This document shows positions 6,994 to 14,217 of a stretch of 36,910 bases of DNA, in pieces; position 1 is the first letter of the stretch; each line of letters opens with the position of its first letter. The stretch is from Bacteriovoracaceae bacterium. GTDB taxonomy: Bacteria; Bdellovibrionota; Bacteriovoracia; Bacteriovoracales; Bacteriovoracaceae. Below the pieces are notes generated by a model. It did no database searches, was not told the DNA's origin, and saw nothing but the letters and a program-made list of their open reading frames with translations. The DNA is taken from NCBI GenBank assembly GCA_947448205.1, contig CANFNL010000010.1:1-36910 (forward strand), read 5' to 3'. Both the position numbers and the translations under genes were made by a program.

Positions 6994-8721
6994 ATGGATT
7001 TGATTAGAGCTGGCTTAGGATTGACCAAAACAATTAGAAACGTGGGGCGCTTGCAAGAGATTGTCCTAGTTTTTGCTCGTCATGGTTTTGATGAGTTTAT
7101 AACAAACACCGTCACAGGTAAAATACCGAATTTTGTTCTACCTAAATCAAAAAAACGCATTTCTGAAGAATTGGCCAATAAGTCAGAAAAAGACTGGAAC
7201 CAAGTGTTGGGCTTCCGCCTGCGTAAATGTTTTGAGGAATTGGGCCCCGCTTTCATTAAATTCGGTCAACTCTTAAGTTCTAGAGAGGATATTTTTCATC
7301 CATCTTTCATTGATGAAATGAAAATGTTGAGGGATAAAGTGCGACCTATTCCCTACTTGGAAGTTGTTCCAATTATTGAGAAAGCACTTGGAAAAAAAAT
7401 CAATGAGGTGTTTAAATTTGTAGACCCTAAAGCGATTGGTACTGCTTCAATTGGTGTTGTTTTTAGGGCCGTACTTTTGGATGGCACACCGGTTGTCATA
7501 AAAGTGAGAAGGCCTGGTATTGAGCGTGAGATTGAAACAGATTTTTCGATTCTCATGTTTCTTGCTGTACAGGCAGAAAAAGTAAGCACTGAATTGCGAT
7601 ACCTGGGAGTCTCGAGAGTTATTAATGATTTTTCTTTTACTTTGCAAAGAGAGCTTAATTTTAATATCGAAGCTCTCAATTGTGAGAGGCTGAAAAAAAA
7701 CCTAGAAAAGCATGATGAGAAAAATCTTTATTATATTCCAAAAGTATTCAAAGAATATTTAGCCGAAGATGTATTGGTCATTGAAGAGTTAAAAGGAATA
7801 CCGTTTAGCCGCGATGATCTTATTTTAGAAAAAGGTGAAGAAGTTGCACCCAAACTAGAATATGGGATTCAGCTTTTTCTTAAAACTTTTTTAAAGGATG
7901 GTTTTTTTCATGCCGACCTCCATGGTGGTAATTTCTTTTATTTGAATGAAGGAATTAATAGTGGAAAAATCGGATTGATCGATTTTGGTCTTATGGGCAG
8001 TCTTAGCAAAAACGGACGGCATCATTTTATTGCCATTGTCTTTGCTCTCTTGTCTTATAATTATGAAAATTTAGTCTATGAATTTCTCGATGTCGCAGAA
8101 TACGACAATATTCCAGACATAGATGGACTTATTCGTGATGTAAGAGACGGCTTAAGTCCCTTTGTAGGCTTATCAGTTAAGCAGACAAATTTTTCTGACT
8201 TATTGAATGTCGTTATCAATACACTTAAGAAGCATCAAATCTATTTACCAAGAGAGTGGTATATTATTTTCAGGGCGCTTATAACCATTGATGGAGTCGG
8301 AAAATCTTTAGGAATAGATCTCAATATTTTTGGAATTCTTGAAGGCGATATAAATGAAATTGTTCAAAGTACATTCAATAAAGAAGAATTAATGGAAGAG
8401 GCTGCTTGGGCGGCCAGAGACTTAACGGCTTCAGTGCGTATACTTCCTAGGCACATAAGATGGTTTTTGCGTGACTTTGCTAAAAAAGGTTATGCCATTG
8501 AAATTAAAAATACAGGCTATGAACGAGAGTTTACTTCGGCGATAGGAGCGGTAATTTTTTTAAGCTTCTCACTGCTTGCGGGTGTCTTCATATTTTCAGG
8601 TGTGTATTTGATAGGGAATAAAGAGATACTAAATTGGATAAATATCCCCACTGTAAGCTGGATTTTTTGGAGCTTGGGGCTATTGCTTTTTGCTTCGGGG
8701 TTGGGCTCTCTTAAGAAATGA
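6994..8721 (+). CDS. ABC1/AarF/UbiB-family atypical kinase
   Basis: Membrane-anchored atypical protein-kinase-like ATPase of the UbiB group, in this family linked to ubiquinone or other quinone/lipid synthesis. The 575-residue product shows the family motifs in order: GPAFIKFGQLLSSR (KxGQ, about residue 85), IGTASIGVVFRA (Ala-rich nucleotide loop, about 150), VVIKVRRPGIE (catalytic-side Lys, about 168), FHADLHGGNFF (about 305) and GLIDFGLMG (DFG-like, about 328). Two C-terminal membrane helices (about 510-535 and 550-570) anchor it. An AAAAGG-like ribosome site precedes the ATG. It stands alone, divergent from the exported-protein gene, and ends 29 nt before a convergent gene with no obvious terminator. 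No quinone-pathway gene adjoins it, so the substrate is unassigned. Confidence 0.92.
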   Translation: MDLIRAGLGLTKTIRNVGRLQEIVLVFARHGFDEFITNTVTGKIPNFVLPKSKKRISEELANKSEKDWNQVLGFRLRKCFEELGPAFIKFGQLLSSREDIFHPSFIDEMKMLRDKVRPIPYLEVVPIIEKALGKKINEVFKFVDPKAIGTASIGVVFRAVLLDGTPVVIKVRRPGIEREIETDFSILMFLAVQAEKVSTELRYLGVSRVINDFSFTLQRELNFNIEALNCERLKKNLEKHDEKNLYYIPKVFKEYLAEDVLVIEELKGIPFSRDDLILEKGEEVAPKLEYGIQLFLKTFLKDGFFHADLHGGNFFYLNEGINSGKIGLIDFGLMGSLSKNGRHHFIAIVFALLSYNYENLVYEFLDVAEYDNIPDIDGLIRDVRDGLSPFVGLSVKQTNFSDLLNVVINTLKKHQIYLPREWYIIFRALITIDGVGKSLGIDLNIFGILEGDINEIVQSTFNKEELMEEAAWAARDLTASVRILPRHIRWFLRDFAKKGYAIEIKNTGYEREFTSAIGAVIFLSFSLLAGVFIFSGVYLIGNKEILNWINIPTVSWIFWSLGLLLFASGLGSLKK

Positions 8722-8750
8722 AGGGGAACAATTAAAGGCAACTTCTTTTT

Positions 8751-9806
8751 TTATATGCTATCTGCTCCCGTTATATATAGAGACAAGTCATACTTTGCAA
8801 ATTCCACTAAAGGTTTAGGTCCAAATAAATATTGCAAAAAATCTTTATAGCTCACTTTAAATTTATCCTCTCTATATTGAAATTCAATGAGGTTATCTTG
8901 AGTATTGAGAATTCTTAATTCATTTTTTGTGATTTCTGCTAGAAATATGTTCAGGATTTCAGATGAAGCTATTTTGATAAATGAGGTATAAAAGACTTCA
9001 CTATGAGGAAAACTTTCAAGTTCTGTTTCTGGCAGCCAGACTTTAAATTGCGTTAATTCTCGAGCGAAAGAGAGGAAGTCTCTTTTATTGGAACAAGATA
9101 TTTCGTGTATAATATGGGTTAAGTCTCGTCCTTTATTGATGCAGAAATACTTATTAATAATTTTCTCTTTATTTTTTTTCACATAAAGATCAATTGAGCT
9201 CATCTCTCTAATGATTGACCACTCTTTGTCTTCTCTTTTAATCGTAAAAAAATATTTCTCATTGAAGTTCTTGTAACAAGCAACGACTTCATCGAATTCT
9301 TTATCACTTAATTGATCAAATGTTTTTTTTTCAAACCCCAAAGGCTTATCCGCTGAAATTAAATTTCGATTTCCTGTCTGAACCAAGCCTCCTGTGCGAA
9401 AAAAAGAAAATTTTTCATAAATATTTTCAAGATCACTCCATAAAATAAAAAGTCCTACTTTTTCTTGGTATTGAACAAGTGCATGATTCATTAAGTTTTT
9501 AAACAAACCAGCTCCACGGTGTTTTTTGTGGGTAACAATCCCTCCGATTAGGGCTACGCTGATTTCGGATTCTCCTTTAATCATCTTTCTTAGGCATACT
9601 CCTAAGTGGGCTACGACACGATTTGTCTCTTGTTCTACATAGAGAAAACAATTATCAAAATTAAGTGGATTGACTAAAGGAGCGAAGTCTCTCTCGTAGT
9701 GGTGATTATTTGTATAATGAAACTCTTCTTCTATCAGGGAGATTACTTCTTCGAAATATTCAGGATTATCAGAAAGTGTTGTTAAGACTAGATTATTTTG
9801 GTTCAT
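8751..9806 (-). CDS. GNAT-family N-acetyltransferase
   Basis: A 351-residue cytosolic acyl-CoA transferase. The N-terminal half carries the GNAT core: substrate strands, then ALIGGIVTHKKHRGAGLFKNLM (about residues 85-106; the Q/R-x-x-G-x-G/A loop is R-G-A-G), which binds the CoA pyrophosphate, then a beta-strand/helix pair with LFILWSDLENIYEKFSFFRTG. That last piece (Y-x-K-x-G/F-F) is typical. The C-terminal 180 residues (about 170-351) form an extra region that I do not recognise, possibly a second degenerate GNAT fold. It is monocistronic, convergent with the UbiB-type gene and divergent from the flagellin promoter. The substrate is unknown. Confidence 0.8.
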   Translation of the reverse strand: MNQNNLVLTTLSDNPEYFEEVISLIEEEFHYTNNHHYERDFAPLVNPLNFDNCFLYVEQETNRVVAHLGVCLRKMIKGESEISVALIGGIVTHKKHRGAGLFKNLMNHALVQYQEKVGLFILWSDLENIYEKFSFFRTGGLVQTGNRNLISADKPLGFEKKTFDQLSDKEFDEVVACYKNFNEKYFFTIKREDKEWSIIREMSSIDLYVKKNKEKIINKYFCINKGRDLTHIIHEISCSNKRDFLSFARELTQFKVWLPETELESFPHSEVFYTSFIKIASSEILNIFLAEITKNELRILNTQDNLIEFQYREDKFKVSYKDFLQYLFGPKPLVEFAKYDLSLYITGADSI

Positions 9807-9947
9807 TTGATCATTTTACAGACGGCCTGGAATAAATTGTCTATTTTTCTTTCAAAAAAATGCAAGAGCATTTTTGTACGGAATTTATTTTTATGATAAT
9901 ACAATAGGTTAGCAAAAAAAAATGTCTAAAAAGTGTTCACTTTTTTC

Positions 9948-9974
9948 TAAAGTTTATTTTTAGAGCGTCGATTA
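9948..9974 (+). promoter_or_regulatory. sigma-28 (FliA) promoter of the first flagellin
   Basis: TAAA at 9948-9951, exactly 15 bases, then GTCGATTA at 9967-9974, against the FliA consensus TAAA-N15-GCCGATAA (10 of 12 positions). It sits 75 bp upstream of the flagellin start codon, as expected for a class-III flagellar gene. Confidence 0.8.
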
Positions 9975-9989
9975 GCTATACATGAAGCC

Positions 9990-10025
9990 GTGAGATGACT
10001 CTCACAGAAAGACATGATGTCTTTC
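9990..10025 (+). other. two hairpins in the flagellin mRNA leader
   Basis: GTGAG-N6-CTCAC (9990-10005) and GAAAGACA-TGA-TGTCTTTC (10007-10025, 8 perfect pairs) fill the leader between the sigma-28 promoter and the AAGGAGG ribosome site. The second hairpin ends 13 bases before that site. They probably stabilise the mRNA or tune translation. No T-run follows, so they are not terminators. Confidence 0.55.
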
Positions 10026-10048
10026 AAACCAGAAATCAAGGAGGATGT

Positions 10049-10897
10049 ATGGGACTTCGAATTAACACCAACGTTGCGTCTTTAAACGCACAGAGGAATC
10101 TTGGTTCGACAAGAATTAACATGAACAAGTCTTTGGAGAAATTATCTTCAGGGCAAAGAATCAACAGAGCTGGTGATGATGCTGCTGGCTTGGCAATCTC
10201 AGAGAATTTAAAAGCTCAAATTAAAGGTCTAGGTCAAGCTGAAAGAAATGCTGAAGACGGTGTTTCATTAGTTCAGATAGCTGAAGGAGCCTTGGGGGAA
10301 GTTTCAAACATCCTCATTAGATTAAGAGAACTTTCGGTTCAAGCTGCTTCTGATACTATCGGTGGTACAGAAAGAAAATTCCTAAACGTGGAATTTGAAC
10401 AATTAACTTCGGAAGTTGATCGTATTGCAAACTCAACTGAATTTAACCGCGTACCACTTCTTAATGGTACTGGTGCCGTGTTTGATATTCAAATTGGAAC
10501 ACGAAATGATCCTATATCAGACAGATTAACTTTTGATGCATCTTCGGCTGACGTAAACGTAGCTGCTCTTGGATTAAATCTTGCTTCTGTATCAGATAAA
10601 ATATCAGCTCAAAACTCTTTGACCTCAATTGATCAAGCGATCATTTCGGTGTCAGGAATTAGAGCAGACTTTGGTGCTTTACAAAACAGATTACAATCAA
10701 CTGTTAACAACATCCAAGTGTCTATTGAGAACTTAGCTTCAGCAAATTCTCGAGTTAGAGATACTGACGTAGCTGCAGAAACTGCAGAATTAACTAAACA
10801 GAATATTTTAATGCAAGCTGGTACTAGTGTGCTTTCTCAAGCTAACTCAAGTACTAACTCAGCACTAAGTTTAATTCAGGCTGCTTCTCAGCGGTAA
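10049..10897 (+). CDS. fliC: flagellin (first copy)
   Basis: Subunit of the flagellar filament, exported through the flagellar type III apparatus. 282 residues. The N-terminal D0/D1 helix begins MGLRINTNVASLNAQRNL and includes the SSGQRINRAGDDAAGLAISE motif (about 37-56). The C-terminal D1/D0 half has DFGALQNRLQ, ANSRVRDTDVAAETAELTK and ends in a coiled segment. The central variable domain is very short, so this is a minimal flagellin like those of Bdellovibrio relatives. The start is the ATG at 10049 behind AAGGAGG; an upstream in-frame ATG at 9995 lies inside the leader hairpins and is rejected. It is preceded by a sigma-28 promoter and followed 193 nt later by a paralogue (strongly alike at both ends). 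Confidence 0.96.
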   Translation: MGLRINTNVASLNAQRNLGSTRINMNKSLEKLSSGQRINRAGDDAAGLAISENLKAQIKGLGQAERNAEDGVSLVQIAEGALGEVSNILIRLRELSVQAASDTIGGTERKFLNVEFEQLTSEVDRIANSTEFNRVPLLNGTGAVFDIQIGTRNDPISDRLTFDASSADVNVAALGLNLASVSDKISAQNSLTSIDQAIISVSGIRADFGALQNRLQSTVNNIQVSIENLASANSRVRDTDVAAETAELTKQNILMQAGTSVLSQANSSTNSALSLIQAASQR

Positions 10898-10941
10898 TAA
10901 TCGCTGAGCAACAAGCATGCCTGCAAGTGTGAGTTGTTGCT
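10887..10941 (+). other. overlapping hairpins at the end of flagellin 1
   Basis: CTCAGCG-N8-CGCTGAG (10887-10908) spans the stop codon, and AGCAACAA-N19-TTGTTGCT (10907-10941) follows and shares two bases with it. Neither is trailed by a T-run, so a classical terminator is unlikely. A 3' stabiliser or partial transcription block between the two flagellin genes is possible. Confidence 0.45.
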
Positions 10942-11035
10942 AAGTAATTTTAATTAAAGAGTGGATTTTAACATTGTAGTAGATGTTAAGGGCATAGTTA
11001 CGAGAATTTTTGAAATTTAAAATAAATAACAATTT

Positions 11036-11054
11036 TTCGAACAAGAAGTTCGAA
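11036..11054 (+). other. perfect hairpin before flagellin 2
   Basis: TTCGAAC-AAGAA-GTTCGAA, seven perfect pairs, ends 36 bases before the second flagellin's ATG. No T-run follows. It may be a leader hairpin equivalent to the one upstream of flagellin 1, or an operator. No sigma-28 site matching the first gene's was found between the two flagellins. Confidence 0.45.
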
Positions 11055-11090
11055 GTATTACCAGGAGGTTTTTTGTGAAAGGAGATTAAT

Positions 11091-11927
11091 ATGGGTTTAC
11101 GAATTAATACAAATATTCCGTCGCTAGCAGCACAAAGATCTTTAGGGATCAATACCAGAGCACAAAATGATAACCTAAGAAAGTTATCTTCTGGAGAGAG
11201 AATTACAAGATCTGGTGACGATGCAGCGGGATTGGCAATAAGTGAAAACTTAAAGTCACAGATACGTGGAATGAGACAAGCCAAAAGAAATGCTGGCGAC
11301 GCTATCTCAATGTTACAAACGGCAGAAGGTGGAATGAATGAAATTTCTAATCTTATTATCAGACTTAGAGAACTTTCAGTCCAAGCCGCTTCGGACACAG
11401 TGGGAGCTACGGAGAGAGGTTTTTCAGATATTGAATTTCAAAATCTCAAAGAAGAGATTGATAGAATTTCAAAATCTACCGAGTTTAACGGAATTAAACT
11501 TCTCGATGGAACAGGTGGAAAACTCGAATTCCAAGTTGGAATTAAAAATGATCCTATCCTTGATAGACTTCACTATGATGGATCAGGAGCGGACGCATCC
11601 CTGGAAGCACTTGGTTTGGCGATCGATGGGGTGTCTACGAAAGAAGGAGCACAAGCTTCGCTTAAGAAACTTGATGATGCACTGGTGCACATCAACGGTG
11701 TTAGAGCGAACTTTGGAGCACTTCAGAATCGGTTGCAATCGACAACTAATAACCTTGAGATCAGCGATGAAAACTTATCTGCTGCCAACTCAAGAATTAG
11801 AGATGTTGATGTAGCTGCTGAGACAGCAGATATGACTAAGAATAATATTCTTCTTCAGGCTGGTGTATCGGTACTATCGCAAGCGAATCAGTCGCCAAAT
11901 ATGGCCCTAAAACTACTACAAGGTTAA
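11091..11927 (+). CDS. fliC: flagellin (second copy)
   Basis: A 278-residue filament subunit paralogous to the gene before it: MGLRINTNIPSLAAQRSL at the start, the same SGDDAAGLAISE and FGALQNRLQST motifs, and an ENLSAANSRIRDVDVAAETAD C-terminal helix. It differs most in the short middle (about residues 125-195), which is the surface-exposed part. The ribosome site is AAAGGAG, seven bases before the ATG. It may be read from the sigma-28 promoter of the first gene or from a promoter I could not identify. A strong terminator follows directly, so the flagellin pair forms a unit. More flagellin genes may exist elsewhere in the genome. Confidence 0.95.
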   Translation: MGLRINTNIPSLAAQRSLGINTRAQNDNLRKLSSGERITRSGDDAAGLAISENLKSQIRGMRQAKRNAGDAISMLQTAEGGMNEISNLIIRLRELSVQAASDTVGATERGFSDIEFQNLKEEIDRISKSTEFNGIKLLDGTGGKLEFQVGIKNDPILDRLHYDGSGADASLEALGLAIDGVSTKEGAQASLKKLDDALVHINGVRANFGALQNRLQSTTNNLEISDENLSAANSRIRDVDVAAETADMTKNNILLQAGVSVLSQANQSPNMALKLLQG

Positions 11928-11932
11928 TTCTA

Positions 11933-11975
11933 AGAAAAGTTGCTCCGAATGGAGCAACTTTTCTCTTTTTGTTTT
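11933..11975 (+). terminator. strong intrinsic terminator after the flagellins
   Basis: AGAAAAGTTGCTCC, a GAAT loop, and the perfectly complementary GGAGCAACTTTTCT (14 pairs, 11933-11964), followed by CTTTTTGTTTT. Confidence 0.92.
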
Positions 11976-11998
11976 ATAATAATGAAAAAGGAATTATC

Positions 11999-12994
11999 AT
12001 GGCCATAGATCTAGCAATACCCGACAAAAGAAAGACAGTACTTATCATAGGAATTAATTCCTTTGTAGGTTCTAATTTGGCAGAATTTTTGAAAAAAGAT
12101 TATCGAGTTCTTGGAACTTATCATAAAAAAAATTTCTCTCTCCCTGGTATTTTGACTTTACCTTGCGATGTTTTAGCAAAAGATGAAGTTCAATTAGTTC
12201 TTTATGCCTTCAAGCCAGATTTTGTACTCTATTGCGTAGGACTTACGAGCTTAAAAGATTGTGCAGAAAGACCTAATGTCTGTGATGCGCTGAATTCAGC
12301 AGGCTTATTTAATGTTGCAGAAATGGCTCCTCGTTATGGCGCACGCATTGTTTATTTTTCATCTCAATATGTATTCTCTGGAGCCAATAGAAACTACATA
12401 GAGATGGACAATCCCGATGTAGTTACTCAGTATGGAAAGTCACAAGCTTCTTCTGAGTTTTATTTGCAAAAATCTTCTCTGAATTATCTTATTATCCGCT
12501 GTTGTAATCTCTATGGCAGGGGAGTGACTCCTATGAAAAATACTTTTTTTGAACAGTTGCAGAAAAATATTAAATGTAATGTAAGTGATGTTTATGATAA
12601 TTTTTCACATCAAGGCTTCTTGGATGTTTATTATCTGGGAATGGTTTTAAAGATCTGTATTGATAAGAATGTTGCCAATCGTTTAATTCAGTTTTGCTCA
12701 CAAGATTTAATGACTTATTATGATTTCTCAAAAACCTATTGTGAAATTTTTAATGAATCAGATGGCCTCATTGGTAAAGGGAAATGGCATTTGCCTATTG
12801 CGAAGGGAAGCAATGTCGAGAAATTAGAAGAATTCCAATATTATAAATTAGATGTTTTAAATATTGAGGGCCTTTTGAAAATAAAAATGCCTACCATACG
12901 TGAATCGATGGAATTTACCTATAAAAGATTCAATGGCACCAAGGATGTGCATAAAGCAATCAAAAATCAAGGCGATGGTGTCTCTTTTATATAA
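11999..12994 (+). CDS. RmlD-like NAD(P)-dependent sugar reductase/epimerase
   Basis: A 331-residue extended short-chain dehydrogenase of the dTDP-4-dehydrorhamnose-reductase type. The Rossmann start VLIIGINSFVGSNLAEFL (about residues 14-31) binds the cofactor. Further signatures are YCVGLTSLKDCAERPNVCDALNSAG and the ARIVYFSSQYVFSG strand. The active-site YxxxK is oddly Y-G-K-S-Q (about 145-149), so the usual Lys position is Gln; a Lys one turn earlier might stand in. Catalysis may be altered or lost. The ATG at 11999 has an AAAAGGA ribosome site; an earlier TTG at 11969 lies in the terminator's T-run. Its place right after two flagellins suggests a role in flagellin or surface-sugar modification, but no glycosyltransferase adjoins it, so that is inference. 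Confidence 0.72.
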   Translation: MAIDLAIPDKRKTVLIIGINSFVGSNLAEFLKKDYRVLGTYHKKNFSLPGILTLPCDVLAKDEVQLVLYAFKPDFVLYCVGLTSLKDCAERPNVCDALNSAGLFNVAEMAPRYGARIVYFSSQYVFSGANRNYIEMDNPDVVTQYGKSQASSEFYLQKSSLNYLIIRCCNLYGRGVTPMKNTFFEQLQKNIKCNVSDVYDNFSHQGFLDVYYLGMVLKICIDKNVANRLIQFCSQDLMTYYDFSKTYCEIFNESDGLIGKGKWHLPIAKGSNVEKLEEFQYYKLDVLNIEGLLKIKMPTIRESMEFTYKRFNGTKDVHKAIKNQGDGVSFI

Positions 12995-13002
12995 GTTGAT
13001 TT

Positions 13003-13539
13003 TTATCGAGCGGAGTTAACTATAAATTCAGTCAGGTAGTGACGTACAAGAGCATCTACATCAACAACTTCATTGTTAAAGCGCCAAGTGATTTTATTGA
13101 AAGGACCAATATGAGCTCTTACTTCATGAATATTAGCAGAGCCAAATTTATCATTGAAGCTCAAGCGTGCTCCATAAATATCTTTACCATTAGCTAAAAA
13201 GCCGATTGAAATAACATCAAAGGATTTACGTGCAAAAATCAATCGCAGTGAATTTCTAAATAACATAAAATCATTAACGGTATTTGAAATTTTAAATGTC
13301 TTAATAGTGGCATTTGAATGATTGCGAGCGCGGTGCTCGTTAAATTTAGCAGCATAAGCTTCAAAGCGATCTTTGAGATTATTCATAAAGGCTATAGAGG
13401 ATTCTTCTAGTAATAACTCAGCATTTAAATGGCCATTGATATTCACAATGCCAGACTCATCCATGTTAATTTCGTCGAGAGCAAGGCCTTCGATCCATGA
13501 GTAATTAAGTGGTTGGTAGTTGAAATTATTTTCGATCAT
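13003..13539 (-). CDS. conserved-looking protein of unknown function
   Basis: 178 residues, soluble, no signal peptide, membrane segment or motif that I recognise. The composition is ordinary for the region, rich in Asn and Phe, with alternating strand-like segments (IKTFKISNTVNDFMLFRNSL, then ISIGFLANGKDIYGARLSF, then HIGPFNKITWRFN) that suggest a mixed alpha/beta fold. It lies 45 nt downstream of the 6S RNA 3' end on the same strand and converges with the RmlD-like gene 8 nt away. The ATG at 13539 sits where the predicted transcription start falls (see its promoter), so the mRNA may be leaderless; no ribosome site is visible. Function not inferred. Confidence 0.7.
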   Translation of the reverse strand: MIENNFNYQPLNYSWIEGLALDEINMDESGIVNINGHLNAELLLEESSIAFMNNLKDRFEAYAAKFNEHRARNHSNATIKTFKISNTVNDFMLFRNSLRLIFARKSFDVISIGFLANGKDIYGARLSFNDKFGSANIHEVRAHIGPFNKITWRFNNEVVDVDALVRHYLTEFIVNSAR

Positions 13540-13545
13540 ATAAAA

Positions 13546-13574
13546 ATGATCGTTGCATAGAGCTATGCTGTCAA
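13546..13574 (-). promoter_or_regulatory. promoter with palindrome in the spacer, leaderless start
   Basis: On the minus strand, a perfect -35 TTGACA (13574-13569), 17 bases, then GATCAT (13551-13546; 4 of 6). The start of transcription would fall at about 13539, the A of the ATG. Almost the whole spacer is the palindrome GCATAG-N2-CTATGC (13555-13568), which a dimeric repressor could occupy. Sequence is seen; regulation is inference. Confidence 0.5.
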
Positions 13575-13584
13575 GAGTAATAAG

Positions 13585-13777
13585 AAAAGAGCCTAGGTTT
13601 TGGTCTTACTATCGAGGTTCCGCCCATTTTTAAATAGGTGGCTGCAGTTAGTAGTCTCTTTAGGCTTCTCACTGAAAAAACCCCTTGGGGTTTAATATGA
13701 GCTTGCTCACCGTGACCAGGGACCGCTCCCGAATATATCTTTATAGAGGAACCAACTTAATGCCAACTCCTAGACTC
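13585..13777 (-). ncRNA. ssrS: candidate 6S RNA
   Basis: About 193 nt. 6S RNA mimics an open promoter and binds the housekeeping RNA polymerase holoenzyme. A TATAAT box (13789-13784) puts the start at 13777, the first base of a closing stem of nine pairs: GAGUCUAGG (13777-13769) with CCUAGGCUC (13597-13589). Further rod-like pairing is UUGG (13766-13763) with CCAA (13603-13600), and GGUUCC (13753-13748) with GGAACC (13621-13616). UUUUC follows the stem. The apical part carries GGTGAGCAAGCTC (13711-13699) and GTGAGAAGCCTA (13672-13661), nearly the GGUGAGCAUGCUC and GAGAAGCCU blocks of E. coli 6S as I recall them, in the same order. Between them is an extra AAACCCC-AA-GGGGTTT hairpin (about 13678-13693). 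The -35 is poor. The 6S identity is inference from structure and these motifs. Confidence 0.65.
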
Positions 13778-13925
13778 ACTTTAATTATACACCTAACGAC
13801 CACAGGTCTCTAGGAAACTTTTTACCTGATGTGTGAAATCGGTGGGTTGTCTAAAAAAAAGCCAACTTCGCAATTTACACGGATGGAAAAGTTGAGCGCC
13901 GTGATAAAATAATAGAGTAAAGAGC

Positions 13926-13953
13926 TAAAGTTTTCATACATAAATGTCGAAGA
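13926..13953 (+). promoter_or_regulatory. weak sigma-28-like site upstream of the Flp pilin
   Basis: TAAA (13926-13929), 16 bases, then GTCGAAGA (13946-13953). It resembles the flagellin promoter (TAAA-N15-GTCGATTA), but the spacer is one base long and the -10 matches the consensus at only 5 of 8. It lies 38 bp before the pilin start. No better promoter was found there. Confidence 0.3.
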
Positions 13954-13990
13954 GTCACGTGTGCTGAATTTGCAATTAGGAGAGGATAAA

Positions 13991-14182
13991 ATGAAAAAGC
14001 TTATGGCTTATTTAAAAGACGAAAGTGGACAAACTTCTACAGAATACATTCTGCTAGTAGCCGTTGTAGCAATGATCGTTTTTAAATTTAAAAAGCAAGC
14101 GGATACTCAGCTGACTGCGATTACCGATACAGTTTTTGGTAAAGCAAAGGGAATGGCCGAAAGTATCGATACATCTAACTGA
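13991..14182 (+). CDS. flp: Flp-type major pilin (Tad pilus)
   Basis: Structural subunit of the Tad (type IVb) pilus. 63 residues: a short charged leader ending in DESG, then the mature N-terminus QTSTEYILLVAVVAMIVF. Prepilin peptidase should cut after Gly, leaving Glu at +5 and Tyr at +6, the Flp signature; a hydrophobic helix and a short polar tail follow. The start is the ATG at 13991 behind AGGAGAGG; an earlier ATG at 13961 lacks a site. It is first in a plus-strand run of pilus genes and separated from the next by a 99-nt gap with a hairpin, as usual for an abundantly made pilin. Confidence 0.92.
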   Translation: MKKLMAYLKDESGQTSTEYILLVAVVAMIVFKFKKQADTQLTAITDTVFGKAKGMAESIDTSN

Positions 14183-14217
14183 GTTAAAAGTTAAGTTTGC
14201 TTACCTTGAAAAATACT

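Noticed and set aside
8722-8750. A GAAG...CTTC stem followed by T's between the convergent UbiB-type and GNAT genes
   Set aside because: Only four pairs with a long loop; not a credible terminator.
13585-13830. A plus-strand structured RNA or a tRNA at the same place
   Set aside because: No T-loop or anticodon arm; promoter, start, stem and trailing T's all fit the minus strand better.
13851-13920. Minus-strand terminator-like CAACTT...AAGTTG with T8 upstream of the 6S gene
   Set aside because: The loop is about 20 bases, the stem is short, and no transcript would need ending there.
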